From Flavobacteriaceae bacterium (GTDB lineage Bacteria > Bacteroidota > Bacteroidia > Flavobacteriales > Flavobacteriaceae), in the NCBI GenBank assembly GCA_018608725.1, contig JABAZA010000056.1, positions 8,200 through 72,199 on the forward strand: a DNA stretch of 64,000 nt, given 5' to 3'. Both the position numbers and the translations under genes were made by a program. Positions 45,353 through 54,620 of this stretch are shown piece after piece. Position 1 is the first letter of the stretch. Each line of letters starts with the position of its first letter. Below the pieces are notes generated by a model. It was given only the letters and a program-made list of their open reading frames with translations. It was not told where the DNA came from and did no database searches.

Positions 45353-46840
45353 ATGAAAAAACATCTTTTTTACATCAGCTTAGTTTCTCTATTTGTAGGC
45401 TCCAGTCAATCGATTGAAATTCCTGTAGATACAATTGTTACAACCACCCACTCCACTACTGTCAAAGGAATCAAATTTGATTATACTGCGGAAACTGGGA
45501 TGCAACCTGTTTGGGATAAAGAGGGCCTACCGATCGCTAGTTTATTTTACACCTATTACACGCGAAATAATATAAAAAACAGAGCTACACGCCCCTTAAT
45601 CATTTCCTTTAATGGAGGGCCAGGGTCAGCCTCCGTTTGGATGCATGTTGCTTATACAGGTCCTCGTATTTTAAATGTAGATTCTGAAGGCTACCCAGTT
45701 CAACCCTATGGATTTAAAAACAATCCAAACTCGATTTTAGACGAAGCCGATATTGTTTTTGTCAACCCTGTAAATACGGGATATTCCAGAATGCTCCCAA
45801 ATAAAGAAGGAGAAATGCCCGATCGAGAACAGTTTTTTGGAATTAATGAAGACATTAAATATTTAGCAGAATGGATCAACACATTTGTAAGTCGAAAAAA
45901 CAGATGGGAATCTCCTAAATACATCATTGGTGAAAGTTATGGCGGCACCCGTGTGATGGGCTTGTCTTTGGAACTTCAACAAAATCAATGGATGTATCTA
46001 AATGGTGTGATTTTGGTGTCCCCGGCAGATTATAAAGTCTTACGTGTTGGAGGCCCCGTTTCATCCGCATTGAACCTCCCCTATTATACTGCAACTGCTT
46101 GGTATCACAACAAATTACCTGAAGCACTTCAGTCCAAAGATTTATTGGAGATTCTTCCAGAGTCTGAAGCTTACGCCATTGACACACTCATTCCTGCATT
46201 GGCAAAAGGAGGATTTATTGATGCCGATGAAAAAATGGCAGTCAGTGAAAAAATGGCCTATTATTCTGGCTTGAGTCAAAAGGTCATTTTACAACACAAC
46301 TTAGATGTACCAAATTCATTTTTTTGGAAAGAATTACTTCGTGATGATACAGGACAAACTATTGGTCGATTAGACTCTCGCTATCTAGGAATAGACAAAA
46401 AAGAATCTGGAGACAGACCTGATTATAGTGCAGAACTTACCTCTTGGTTGCACTCATTTACACCTGCCATCAATCACTATATTAAAAGTGAATTAAAATT
46501 TAAAACGGATTTAAAATACAATATGTTTGGATCTGTTCGTCCATGGAATAACGATGATGACAATACGCGTGACAACCTTCGATTGGCAATGGCACAAAAC
46601 CCGTATCTAAAAGTGTTAAATCAATCAGGATATTACGACGGAGCAACCACCTATTTTAATGCAAAATACACCTTATCACAAATAGATCCGAGTGGAAAAA
46701 TGAAAGATCGCTTTACGTTTAAAGGGTATCGCAGTGGACATATGATGTATTTGCGTGACCAAGATTTAATTCAGGCGAATGACGATTTAAGAGCCTTTCT
46801 TAAAGAATCGTCCGCAAATGGAAAGGTCGCAAAATACTAA
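45353..46840 (+). CDS. Secreted serine carboxypeptidase (peptidase S10)
   Basis: A 495-residue exported protein with a signal peptide (residues 1-20, '...FVGSSQS'). It shows the S10 oxyanion and substrate motif 'FNGGPGSASVWMH' (~87-99), the nucleophile elbow 'IIGESYGGTRVMG' (Ser near 195), the Asp region 'SGYYDGATTYF' and the final His in 'YRSGHMMYLRD'. It should remove C-terminal residues from peptides outside the inner membrane. Its stop overlaps the glycosyltransferase ATG by 1 bp (TAATG). Confidence 0.93.
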   Translation: MKKHLFYISLVSLFVGSSQSIEIPVDTIVTTTHSTTVKGIKFDYTAETGMQPVWDKEGLPIASLFYTYYTRNNIKNRATRPLIISFNGGPGSASVWMHVAYTGPRILNVDSEGYPVQPYGFKNNPNSILDEADIVFVNPVNTGYSRMLPNKEGEMPDREQFFGINEDIKYLAEWINTFVSRKNRWESPKYIIGESYGGTRVMGLSLELQQNQWMYLNGVILVSPADYKVLRVGGPVSSALNLPYYTATAWYHNKLPEALQSKDLLEILPESEAYAIDTLIPALAKGGFIDADEKMAVSEKMAYYSGLSQKVILQHNLDVPNSFFWKELLRDDTGQTIGRLDSRYLGIDKKESGDRPDYSAELTSWLHSFTPAINHYIKSELKFKTDLKYNMFGSVRPWNNDDDNTRDNLRLAMAQNPYLKVLNQSGYYDGATTYFNAKYTLSQIDPSGKMKDRFTFKGYRSGHMMYLRDQDLIQANDDLRAFLKESSANGKVAKY

Positions 46841-47847
46841 TGCAAACACCCCTTATAAGCATTCTGATTCCCTTTAAAAACACGGAACTCTATTTAGGCG
46901 ATTGTATAGATTCTATTGTAAAACAAAGCTATTCAAATTGGGAACTGCTAATTGTGGATGATGGTTCTACAGATACAAGTTATGAAGTCGTAAAAAAATA
47001 CACCAACAATGAGAACAGAATCCACTTGTTTAAAAATGAGGGAGTTGGAATTATTGAAGCATTAAGAACGGGCTATAAACACGCTAAAGGCACTTTTGTC
47101 ACACGAATGGACAGTGACGACGTGATGGCTTCTAATAAACTTGAACAGATGCAACAATCGTTAGTAACGTATGGCGAAGGGCACTTAGCTCTGGGGCATG
47201 TTCGTTACTTTTCAGATGAAGGCATCGGAAATGGCTACAAACGCTACGAAACTTGGCTTAATGGATTGACTTCCAAAGGTGCTAATTTTGATGAAATTTA
47301 TAAAGAGTGTGTCATCCCTTCTCCCTGTTGGATGGTTTACAAAACAGACTTGGATCGCTGTGGAGGGTTCGTACCAAATACCTATCCAGAAGATTACGAT
47401 TTAGCATTTCGATTTTATAAACAGGGACTAAAATGCATCGCTTCCAATGAGTTGTTGCACCATTGGCGCGATTATCCAATTAGAACCTCCAGGGTTGATG
47501 CGCATTATGCTGAAAATTCATTCTTAGAATTAAAAGTGAATTATTTTTTAGAGCTGTCGCATGACAAAGAAAAAACAATCGTGATTTGGGGTGCTGGTAC
47601 CAAAGGAAAGAAAGTAGCCCAATTACTTATTGAAAAAAATACCCCCTTTGTTTGGGTTTGTGATAACCCTAAAAAAATAGGAAAGGACATTTATAATCAA
47701 ACCCTAAAACCGTTTGAATACCTGAACAAACTCATAAGTTACCAAAGCATTATTACCGTTGCAAATCAAGACGCACAAATAGAAATCAAGCATTATTTCA
47801 ACATTCACAAAAAGACTGCGATGAAGGATTATTTCTTCTTCTGTTAA
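46840..47847 (+). CDS. Family 2 glycosyltransferase with C-terminal nucleotide-binding-like tail
   Basis: A 335-residue protein. Residues ~6-230 are a GT-A glycosyltransferase ('SILIPFKNTELYLGDCIDSIVKQSYSNWELLIVDDGSTDTS', 'TRMDSDDVMASNKLE' with the DxD motif). Residues ~245-335 hold 'TIVIWGAGTKGKKVAQLLIEK', a Gly-x-Gly-x-x-Gly Rossmann-like start, ending 'MKDYFFFC'. Such tails occur on sugar-biosynthesis proteins. The sugar transferred is unknown. The gene is coupled to the carboxypeptidase gene upstream. Confidence 0.88.
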   Translation: MQTPLISILIPFKNTELYLGDCIDSIVKQSYSNWELLIVDDGSTDTSYEVVKKYTNNENRIHLFKNEGVGIIEALRTGYKHAKGTFVTRMDSDDVMASNKLEQMQQSLVTYGEGHLALGHVRYFSDEGIGNGYKRYETWLNGLTSKGANFDEIYKECVIPSPCWMVYKTDLDRCGGFVPNTYPEDYDLAFRFYKQGLKCIASNELLHHWRDYPIRTSRVDAHYAENSFLELKVNYFLELSHDKEKTIVIWGAGTKGKKVAQLLIEKNTPFVWVCDNPKKIGKDIYNQTLKPFEYLNKLISYQSIITVANQDAQIEIKHYFNIHKKTAMKDYFFFC

Positions 47848-47867
47848 TCAAATCAAATTTTAGTTTT

Positions 47868-47875
47868 TATATTTG
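47868..47875 (+). promoter_or_regulatory. -7 promoter element of the batA-like operon
   Basis: TATATTTG (TAnnTTTG) lies 17 bp before the ATG at 47893. No -33 TTG at the expected spacing. Confidence 0.45.
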
Positions 47876-47892
47876 ACAACACAATCCATAAG

Positions 47893-49818
47893 ATGCAGTT
47901 TTTACACCCAGAATTTTTTTACGCACTTCCAGCACTGCTCATCCCTATTTTAATTCATTTATTTCAACTCAGACGTTTTAAAGTTCAAGCGTTTACAAAT
48001 GTAGCCTTATTACAAAAAATACGCTTTCAAACCAGAAAGAGTTCGCAACTGAAAAAATGGCTCATCCTATTGATACGACTCTTATTAATTGCAAGTATTA
48101 TTACAGCGTTTACTCAGCCCTTTCTATCCAATCAATCGGCTCAAAAAAACACTTCTGAAACCGTTATTTATTTAGACAATTCCTTCAGCATGCAGGCAAT
48201 TGGCTCTAAGGGTTCTCTATTAAATCGAGCCGTTCAAGATGTCATTACTGGGTTTGATGCGACTGAAAAAATTGGAGTTTTTACCAATTCTCAAAGTTAC
48301 AAATCAACTTCTCTTAAAGATTTAAAAACAGAGTTACTATCTCTGAAATACAGTCAAAATCAGTTGGACTTAAATACGGTAATTCTAAAAGGAACTTCCT
48401 TGTTCTCAGATTCCAAAACAAGTTCAAAAACACTTATTATAGTCTCTGATTTTCAACAACAAGAAGACGAAACCCTATCGGTTGTGGACACTTCTATACG
48501 CGTCATTTTAGTGCCTTTAAAACCAATTAATACCGCAAACTCTTATATTGAATCGGTAGCTTTAGAACCCTCTTTAAATGCTAATTATTCCTTGAATGTC
48601 AGTGGCAAAACAAACCGCACAACAGACGATCCCATCTCTGTAACTTTATACCAAGACCAGACAGTTATTGGAAAATCTATTTTAGAAAAATCCAAGGGTT
48701 ACAAAACAACTTTTGTGCTTCCAAACACCTTAGAGTTTGCCGGTAAGCTTTCTATCGAAGACACTCAAATAACTTACGATGACACCTTTTATTTTAACAT
48801 CCCAAAAGCCGAAAAAATAGGGGTTTTAGCAATTCACGAGAATAAAAATTCTACGTATTTAAAGAAACTCTATGCAGGGGAAGAATTTATATTTCAAAGT
48901 CAAAATTATAAAACTCTTGATTACAGTCAAATTAAATCCCAAAATCTTATTGTCTTAAATGGATTAACTGAGATTTCATTGGTTTTAAAAAACAGCCTCG
49001 AAACGTTTATGGAAAATGGAGGTGTGGTTGTTATGATTCCTTCAAAAAATGGGGATTTAAAATCTTATAATCAATTTTTAGCATTACAAACAAAGCACAG
49101 ACTTAAACCGCTGCAAACTCAAGAAAAACGCATCACTAACATTGCGTTCAAGCATCCTATTTTAAAAGATGTTTTTGAGGAACAAGTCACTAACTTTCAA
49201 TATCCAAAGGTTCAATATTATTACCCACTCACAACCTCAACAAACAGTGTATTATCGTTTGAAGACCAACAGCCTTTTTTAATTCAGTTTAAAGCATTAT
49301 TTCTATTTACTGCGGCGGTAGAACCCGAAGCTTCTAACTTTGTAAATTCGCCATTAATCGTTCCAACATTCTATAACATTGGAAAATCTAGTTTAAAAAC
49401 ACCTCCTCTAAACTATTGGATTGGGGCTGAAAATAAATTTGATATTAAAATAAATTTGCAAAAAGACCGTATTTTAAAATTAGCCAACAAAACCCGTCAA
49501 TTTATTCCATTTCAAACAAACTTTAACAATAAAGTAAGCATCACAACAAAAGACCATCCGAAGGAACCTGGTCACTTTTCAATCTTAAAAGATACAGATA
49601 CCTTAACCCTTGTGAGCTATAACTACAATCGAAATGAAAGCCAGTTGAACTATGCCAATCTTGCAAAAATTAAAGGGGTTTCGATTGAAAATTCTTTGGA
49701 CACTACACTTAAAAATATAAAAATTGAGGCGAATGTGACTTGGTTGTGGAAATGGTTTGTTATTTTTGCACTAATATTATTAGCTTTTGAAATGCTCATC
49801 TTAAAATATTTTAAATGA
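47893..49818 (+). CDS. BatA N-terminal domain membrane protein
   Basis: A 641-residue protein beginning 'MQFLHPEFFYALPALLIPILIHLFQLRRF', the BatA N-terminal (two membrane helices, ~8-25 and ~55-75). A von Willebrand-like periplasmic region follows ('VIYLDNSFSMQAIGSKGS', a DxSxS metal site variant), then a gatase-like domain and a final membrane helix (~622-640). Function of these Bacteroidota proteins is unknown. It overlaps the next gene by 4 bp. Confidence 0.88.
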   Translation: MQFLHPEFFYALPALLIPILIHLFQLRRFKVQAFTNVALLQKIRFQTRKSSQLKKWLILLIRLLLIASIITAFTQPFLSNQSAQKNTSETVIYLDNSFSMQAIGSKGSLLNRAVQDVITGFDATEKIGVFTNSQSYKSTSLKDLKTELLSLKYSQNQLDLNTVILKGTSLFSDSKTSSKTLIIVSDFQQQEDETLSVVDTSIRVILVPLKPINTANSYIESVALEPSLNANYSLNVSGKTNRTTDDPISVTLYQDQTVIGKSILEKSKGYKTTFVLPNTLEFAGKLSIEDTQITYDDTFYFNIPKAEKIGVLAIHENKNSTYLKKLYAGEEFIFQSQNYKTLDYSQIKSQNLIVLNGLTEISLVLKNSLETFMENGGVVVMIPSKNGDLKSYNQFLALQTKHRLKPLQTQEKRITNIAFKHPILKDVFEEQVTNFQYPKVQYYYPLTTSTNSVLSFEDQQPFLIQFKALFLFTAAVEPEASNFVNSPLIVPTFYNIGKSSLKTPPLNYWIGAENKFDIKINLQKDRILKLANKTRQFIPFQTNFNNKVSITTKDHPKEPGHFSILKDTDTLTLVSYNYNRNESQLNYANLAKIKGVSIENSLDTTLKNIKIEANVTWLWKWFVIFALILLAFEMLILKYFK

Positions 49819-51071
49819 ACGTACTTATAAAATCAGCTACCATTCTTGATGAAAAAAGTGATTTCCACAATCAAACTCAAGACATATTAGTTGAAAACGG
49901 TTTCATTACTCAAATTGCTAAATCTCTCAAAAATCCAAACAAATATCCTGTAATTTCTTTAGAAAACCTCCATGTCTCTAGTGGTTGGTTTGATAGCAGT
50001 GTCTCATTTGGAGAGCCCGGTTATGAAGAACGTGAAACAATTGCAAATGGATTAGAAGTGGCTGCGGCATCAGGGTTTACAGATATTGCCCTTAACGCAA
50101 ATACAAACCCCGTGATTGACTCTCACTCCGACATTTCATTTGTAAAATCAAAAGCAGCGCATTCTGCAACCAGCCTCCACCCTATTGGCGCCCTCACCAA
50201 GGGGAGTAAAGGTATAGACCTTGCTGAATTATTTGATATGAAATCTGCTGGAAGTATTGCATTTGGAGATTATAAAAAATCCATTGAAAATCCAAACCTG
50301 CTCAAAATTGCTTTGCAATATACTTCAAGTTTTGACGGCTTAGTTCACTCGTTTCCACACGAACACAGAGTAGCTAAAAATGGAGTGATGAATGAAAATA
50401 TCACGAGTACACGAATGGGGCTCAAAGGATTGCCGCCACTGGCAGAAGAGCTACAAATTGCACGTGATTTATTTCTCTTAGAATATAGCGAAGGAAAACT
50501 CCACATTCCAACAGTTTCGACTGCAAAATCAGTTGCTTTAATTCGCGAAGCAAAAGCAAAAAAATTAGACGTCAGTTGTAGTGTCGCGATCCACAATTTG
50601 ATATTTACTGACGAGAGTTTAAATGACTTTGATACCAACTTTAAAGTCAACCCTCCTTTGCGAACGCCAACCGATATACAAGCTCTTATTGCGGGACTTA
50701 AAGATGGGACGATAGACATGGTCACTTCCGATCATAACCCAATTGATATTGAGTACAAAAAAATTGAATTTGATTATGCCAAAAACGGCACTGTTGGACT
50801 GGAAAGTGCTTTTGGAGCATTAAATACCTTATTCACAACCAAAAAGGCCGTACAATTACTTACAAAAGGAAAAGAACGCTTTGGTTTAAATTCACAGAGT
50901 GTCGCCATTGGAAACGCTGCACAGTTGAGTTTATTCAACCCTTCAAAAAAGTATGTTTTTGAAGAAAAACACCTGCATTCAAAATCCAAAAACTCACTCT
51001 TTTTAGGTTCAAAATTAAAAGGAACGGTTTACGGCATTATTGCTAATAACACCACTTCAATACCGCTTTAA
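49815..51071 (+). CDS. Dihydroorotase-like protein, probably catalytically inactive
   Basis: A 418-residue member of the amidohydrolase/dihydroorotase family. Where active enzymes have the metal-binding DxHxH ('HVHLREPG'), this has 'SSGWFDSSVSFGEPGYEE', so both His are lost. The metal-binding His before 'VST' is also gone ('LHIPTVSTAKSV'). The late Asp remains ('MVTSDHNPID'). Fold elements and length are intact, so it was kept for another role, for example partner of aspartate transcarbamoylase, as known for other inactive dihydroorotases. It is translationally coupled to the BatA gene. Confidence 0.9.
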   Translation: MNVLIKSATILDEKSDFHNQTQDILVENGFITQIAKSLKNPNKYPVISLENLHVSSGWFDSSVSFGEPGYEERETIANGLEVAAASGFTDIALNANTNPVIDSHSDISFVKSKAAHSATSLHPIGALTKGSKGIDLAELFDMKSAGSIAFGDYKKSIENPNLLKIALQYTSSFDGLVHSFPHEHRVAKNGVMNENITSTRMGLKGLPPLAEELQIARDLFLLEYSEGKLHIPTVSTAKSVALIREAKAKKLDVSCSVAIHNLIFTDESLNDFDTNFKVNPPLRTPTDIQALIAGLKDGTIDMVTSDHNPIDIEYKKIEFDYAKNGTVGLESAFGALNTLFTTKKAVQLLTKGKERFGLNSQSVAIGNAAQLSLFNPSKKYVFEEKHLHSKSKNSLFLGSKLKGTVYGIIANNTTSIPL

Positions 51072-51404
51072 ATGATCGATAATAACGATATTAAATCTGG
51101 AAAAGGTAGCGCAGTTATAAGTTATTTTTATCTCCTAGGAGTTTTGATTGCCTACTTCACTAATTCAGATAAAAAAAGTCAATTTGCTTATTTTCATATC
51201 CGTCAATCCTTAGGGTTATGGCTGTCTTTTATGGCACTAGGCTATCCTATAGGATACTTTGATAGTTGGCAAATTACGGGTTCATTTTGGATGGCATTTG
51301 GAATTCTATTTATCTATGGGTTTTCAACGGCATTATCGGGCAATATGATTCCTGTTCCCCTAGTTGGAAACCTCTATCAAACGGCTTTTAAAAACATTAA
51401 ATAA
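51072..51404 (+). CDS. Small membrane protein (DUF4870-like)
   Basis: A 110-residue protein with three membrane segments (~14-30, ~50-68, ~72-92). The middle part reads 'QFAYFHIRQSLGLWL', a motif of the DUF4870/import-component-like small membrane proteins of Bacteroidota. Function is unknown. It starts right after the dihydroorotase-like stop (no gap) and is followed by the esterase gene after 1 bp. Confidence 0.78.
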   Translation: MIDNNDIKSGKGSAVISYFYLLGVLIAYFTNSDKKSQFAYFHIRQSLGLWLSFMALGYPIGYFDSWQITGSFWMAFGILFIYGFSTALSGNMIPVPLVGNLYQTAFKNIK

Positions 51405-51405
51405 A

Positions 51406-52059
51406 ATGAGTGCTCAGCTTCCGTTAATTCATGTAACCAGACCATCCACACTCAAAGAAAACGCCCCCTTATTGGTGATGCTTCATGGGTATGGCAGTGA
51501 TGAAAATGATTTGTTTTCGTTTGCGACTGAACTTCCAGAAGAATTGTTCATCATCTCCATTAGAGCTCCTTACCCACTCCAACCGAGTGGAAATGCTTGG
51601 TATGCGATTAATTTTGATGCAGAACAAAATAAATGGAATGACAACGATCAGGCAAAATCTTCAATGAAACTTTTGATGGATTGTATTGACAAAGCTTGTA
51701 AACACTATCCTGTCGATCAAAATAATGTGACGCTATTGGGCTTCAGTCAAGGAACCATTTTAGGAATGGCAACCGCTTTGAATCATCCCACTAAAATTAA
51801 AAACATTATTGGCTTAAGTGGTTATGTTAATCATGACATTCTCCCTGATAATTTAGAGGAATTAGATTTTTCAAATTTAAATTTCTATTGTTCTCATGGC
51901 ACTGTCGATCAGGTAATTCCAATCGACTGGGCACGACAAACACCGGTGTTTTTAAAGTCTTTAAACATCCAACACACCTACAGTGAATTTCCTGTGGGAC
52001 ATGGCGTTGCTCCGCAAAATTTCTATGAGTTAAGAGATTGGATTTCAACTAAAATTTAG
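51406..52059 (+). CDS. Alpha/beta hydrolase, phospholipase/carboxylesterase family
   Basis: A 217-residue serine hydrolase. The catalytic triad is Ser114 in 'LGFSQGTILG', Asp168 in 'HGTVDQVIP' and His199 in 'PVGHGV', with the oxyanion 'MLHGYGSDENDL'. It resembles the LysoPLA/acyl-thioesterase (YpfH-like) group. An open frame from 51364 would overlap the preceding gene by 41 bp, so the ATG at 51406 is preferred. It is the last gene of this operon. Confidence 0.92.
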   Translation: MSAQLPLIHVTRPSTLKENAPLLVMLHGYGSDENDLFSFATELPEELFIISIRAPYPLQPSGNAWYAINFDAEQNKWNDNDQAKSSMKLLMDCIDKACKHYPVDQNNVTLLGFSQGTILGMATALNHPTKIKNIIGLSGYVNHDILPDNLEELDFSNLNFYCSHGTVDQVIPIDWARQTPVFLKSLNIQHTYSEFPVGHGVAPQNFYELRDWISTKI

Positions 52060-52076
52060 CACTCCTATAACACTGT

Positions 52077-52280
52077 TTATTCAGGAGATAATTCTGTTGC
52101 GGTTTCATCAGATTCCTCAAGGTAAATTTCTGATTTTGAAAGCTCTAACACTTCAATTTTAGATTTAAATTTTTTGATATCTTTTTCATATTTATCAATA
52201 ATACTTTTAGAGTTCATATACTGGAACACATTGACTAGGATAGAAAACAGAAATAAGTAAAGGTATATTTTTCCTTTCAT
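52077..52280 (-). CDS. Small membrane-anchored coiled-coil protein
   Basis: A 67-residue protein (MKGKIYLYLFLFSILVNVFQ) with one membrane helix (~5-22) and a Lys/Glu-rich segment forming a short coiled coil (~27-52). The acidic C-terminus is 'ESDETATELSPE'. Its ATG overlaps the end of the metallo-hydrolase gene region (stop at 52282), so it is the second gene of a leftward pair. A frame to 52322 adds 14 residues without support. Function unknown. Confidence 0.62.
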   Translation of the reverse strand: MKGKIYLYLFLFSILVNVFQYMNSKSIIDKYEKDIKKFKSKIEVLELSKSEIYLEESDETATELSPE

Positions 52281-52281
52281 T

Positions 52282-53043
52282 TTAGAGAGATATTTGTAGT
52301 TGATCGTAAGCGAGATGAACATTTGCAGGCAAACTTTTTTCTAGGTCTTTATGAAACCCTAAATGATGACTCAGATGCGTCAAAAAAGCTTTTTTTGGAT
52401 TTACACGTTTGATAAACGCCAAGGCTTCATCAAGGTTAAAATGAGAGACATGAGGCTCAATTCGTAAGGCATTAATAACCAAAACGTCTAAGTTTTGTAG
52501 TTTTTCAACTTCAGGATCTGAAACTGTTTTTGCATCGGTTATATAGGCAAAGGCATCCATTCGAAATCCAAAAATAGGCAGTGAATTATGGAGCACATTA
52601 ATAGGCTGAACTAACGTGGGTCCAACAGTAAAAGGAATATCCGTAATTGGATGTGCATTTAAAGTCAGTACACCAGGGTATTTGTTTTCGGTTGCAAAAA
52701 TATAATCAAAACGTTTATGAAGCGATTTTAAGACCCGTTCATGAGCATACACATCAAGTGCGCCCTGTCTATAAAAAAATGGTCTTAAGTCGTCCAACCC
52801 TGCGGTATGATCACTGTGTTCATGAGTAAAAAGAACAGCATCTATCTTAGTGCAATCGGTACGTAAAAGCTGCTGTCTAAAATCTGGACCACAATCAATT
52901 AGGATTGTAAAATCGTCCCACTGAACGAGTGCAGACACTCTAAGACGCTTGTCTTTAGGGTCTTCACTTAGACATACAGGGTGAGTACTTCCAATAATTG
53001 GAATCCCCTGCGAAGTTCCGGTGCCTAAAAATGTAATTCTCAA
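52282..53043 (-). CDS. MBL-fold metallo-hydrolase, PhnP-like
   Basis: A 253-residue metallo-beta-lactamase fold phosphodiesterase. Metal ligands are in 'FTHEHSDHTAGL' (His74, His76, Asp78, His79) and the later His and Asp in 'ITDAK' and 'SHFN'. The opening 'MRITFLGTGTSQGIPIIGS' and 'CLSEDPKDKRLRVSALV' resemble PhnP-type cyclic phosphate phosphodiesterases. The real substrate is unknown, and no phosphonate gene is nearby. It is divergent from the 478-residue conserved protein. Confidence 0.9.
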   Translation of the reverse strand: MRITFLGTGTSQGIPIIGSTHPVCLSEDPKDKRLRVSALVQWDDFTILIDCGPDFRQQLLRTDCTKIDAVLFTHEHSDHTAGLDDLRPFFYRQGALDVYAHERVLKSLHKRFDYIFATENKYPGVLTLNAHPITDIPFTVGPTLVQPINVLHNSLPIFGFRMDAFAYITDAKTVSDPEVEKLQNLDVLVINALRIEPHVSHFNLDEALAFIKRVNPKKAFLTHLSHHLGFHKDLEKSLPANVHLAYDQLQISL

Positions 53044-53079
53044 TGAATGATTAATTTCAACAAAAATAGGCTATTTTTT

Positions 53080-53108
53080 TTGTAAGCTATTCTAAAGTGA
53101 TACCTTTG
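53080..53108 (+). promoter_or_regulatory. Promoter of the 478-residue conserved protein gene
   Basis: TTG at 53080-53082, an 18-bp spacer and TACCTTTG at 53101-53108: both sigma-A elements are present. A frame starting with GTG at 53110 would begin at the transcription start, while the ATG at 53134 leaves a ~20-base leader and is preferred. Confidence 0.62.
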
Positions 53109-53133
53109 TGTGGTAACCCCGTTAATTTTAAAG

Positions 53134-54570
53134 ATGGAAATAACGCTTAAAGGGGATGCTGTAATTGAAAGCATTCCTTCACTAAAAGACAAAGCTTTAA
53201 GAATCAATTTAAATGAAAATATTTACGGAACTTTTGCGGAAATTGGTGCTGGACAAGAAACTGTAAGACATTTTTTTAGAGCTGGAGGGGCTTCAGGAAC
53301 CATTGCAAAAGCCATGTCTGCTTATGACAAATCTTTTAGCGATGCGATCTATGGCACTGAACAAGAGAATCGATATGTAACAGAAGATCGATTGAAAAAA
53401 ATGTTATCTCACGAAGTTAAACTCATTGAAAATCGTCTTTCTCGAGAAGAATATCCAAATAAAATGTTTTTTAGCTACGCGAATACCGTCGCTACTATTG
53501 ATTTTGCGAAACGTTTTAAAGGACATGGATGGGTTGGAATACGCTATCAAGTTGATTCCAACCAAAAACAATACAATGAAATTACACTCCATATTCGATT
53601 TAAAGAAACAGATGCTCGCTTGCAACAAGAAACACTTGGAAAACTAGGAACCAACCTCATTTATGGAGCGTTTTACAAATACAATCAACCAAAAAAATTA
53701 TTGCGTTATTTATACGATCACATTGATAAAGATCAGTTAGAAATTGATACTATTAATTTTTCTGGACCTTCTTTTCAGGAGGTAGATAACCGATTGATGA
53801 GCTTACAGCTTTTAAAAAACGGAATGACGGATGCGGTTATGTTTGCTCCCGATGGAAACAATGTTTTACCGGCACGTGTGTTGTACAAAAAAAATATATT
53901 AGCGTTTCGAGGAAGTTTTCGACCGGTGACGAAAGTAAATATGGATATGTATGAACAATCCTATCAACTCTTTTTGAGCGAAAACAAAGTTAAAAAAGAA
54001 AATACTCAAGTTATATTTGAGATTACCTTATCCAACCTAAGAGCATCTGGAGGAGAAATTGACGAACAAGACTTTATGGACCGAGCACGCTTGTTGTGTT
54101 CTCTCGGACAAACGGTACTCATCTCTAATTTCCAAGAATATTATAAACTTGTTGAGTACTTTAATCTCTATACCAAAAACCGTATGGGCTTATCCATGGG
54201 AATCAATAACTTAATTGATATTTTTGATGAGAAATATTACCGCCACCTAAGTGGAGGAATTTTGGAAGCCTTTGGAAAACTCTTTAACAAAGATCTCAAA
54301 ATCTATTTATACCCAATGTTAACGGAAAATAAAACCATGACCACTAGTGAAGACTTGAAGGTGCATCCACGTATGAAGGAACTCTACAAATATTTTAAAT
54401 ACAATGGGAAACTCGTTGATATTAAAAATTATGATCCTGAAATTCTGAATATTTTCTCAAGGAAAGTTTTAAAAATGATTTCAAATGCGGAACAGGGTTG
54501 GGAAGAAATGCTTCCAGAAGGAGTTTCTGATATCATCAAAAAACAAAAATTATTTGGGTATGAAGGGTAA
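53134..54570 (+). CDS. Conserved protein of unknown function, 478 residues
   Basis: A soluble protein without signal peptide or membrane segments. It starts MEITLKGDAVIESIPSLKDK. Recognisable blocks are 'AEIGAGQETVRHFFRAGGASGTIAKAMSAYD', 'FAPDGNNVLPARVLY' and 'QTVLISNFQEYYKLVEYF'. Such proteins are widely conserved in Bacteroidota, and database names for them (for example nicotinate-nucleotide adenylyltransferase) are unsupported by any visible motif. Own promoter and terminator, so a single-gene transcript. Confidence 0.8.
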   Translation: MEITLKGDAVIESIPSLKDKALRINLNENIYGTFAEIGAGQETVRHFFRAGGASGTIAKAMSAYDKSFSDAIYGTEQENRYVTEDRLKKMLSHEVKLIENRLSREEYPNKMFFSYANTVATIDFAKRFKGHGWVGIRYQVDSNQKQYNEITLHIRFKETDARLQQETLGKLGTNLIYGAFYKYNQPKKLLRYLYDHIDKDQLEIDTINFSGPSFQEVDNRLMSLQLLKNGMTDAVMFAPDGNNVLPARVLYKKNILAFRGSFRPVTKVNMDMYEQSYQLFLSENKVKKENTQVIFEITLSNLRASGGEIDEQDFMDRARLLCSLGQTVLISNFQEYYKLVEYFNLYTKNRMGLSMGINNLIDIFDEKYYRHLSGGILEAFGKLFNKDLKIYLYPMLTENKTMTTSEDLKVHPRMKELYKYFKYNGKLVDIKNYDPEILNIFSRKVLKMISNAEQGWEEMLPEGVSDIIKKQKLFGYEG

Positions 54571-54590
54571 TTGTGTCCCATAAACTCATA

Positions 54591-54620
54591 AAAAAAAGCG
54601 ACCAACAGGTCGCTTTTTTT
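54591..54620. terminator. Bidirectional terminator between the conserved protein gene and bcp
   Basis: AAAAAAAGCGACC-AACA-GGTCGCTTTTTTT is a 13-bp stem with T runs on both strands. The genes on each side converge, and the bcp stop codon overlaps its edge. Confidence 0.9.

Noticed and set aside
50345-50725. A 126-codon minus-strand frame opposite the dihydroorotase-like gene
   Set aside because: It is an antisense shadow; the forward frame shows family motifs and is coupled to its neighbours.
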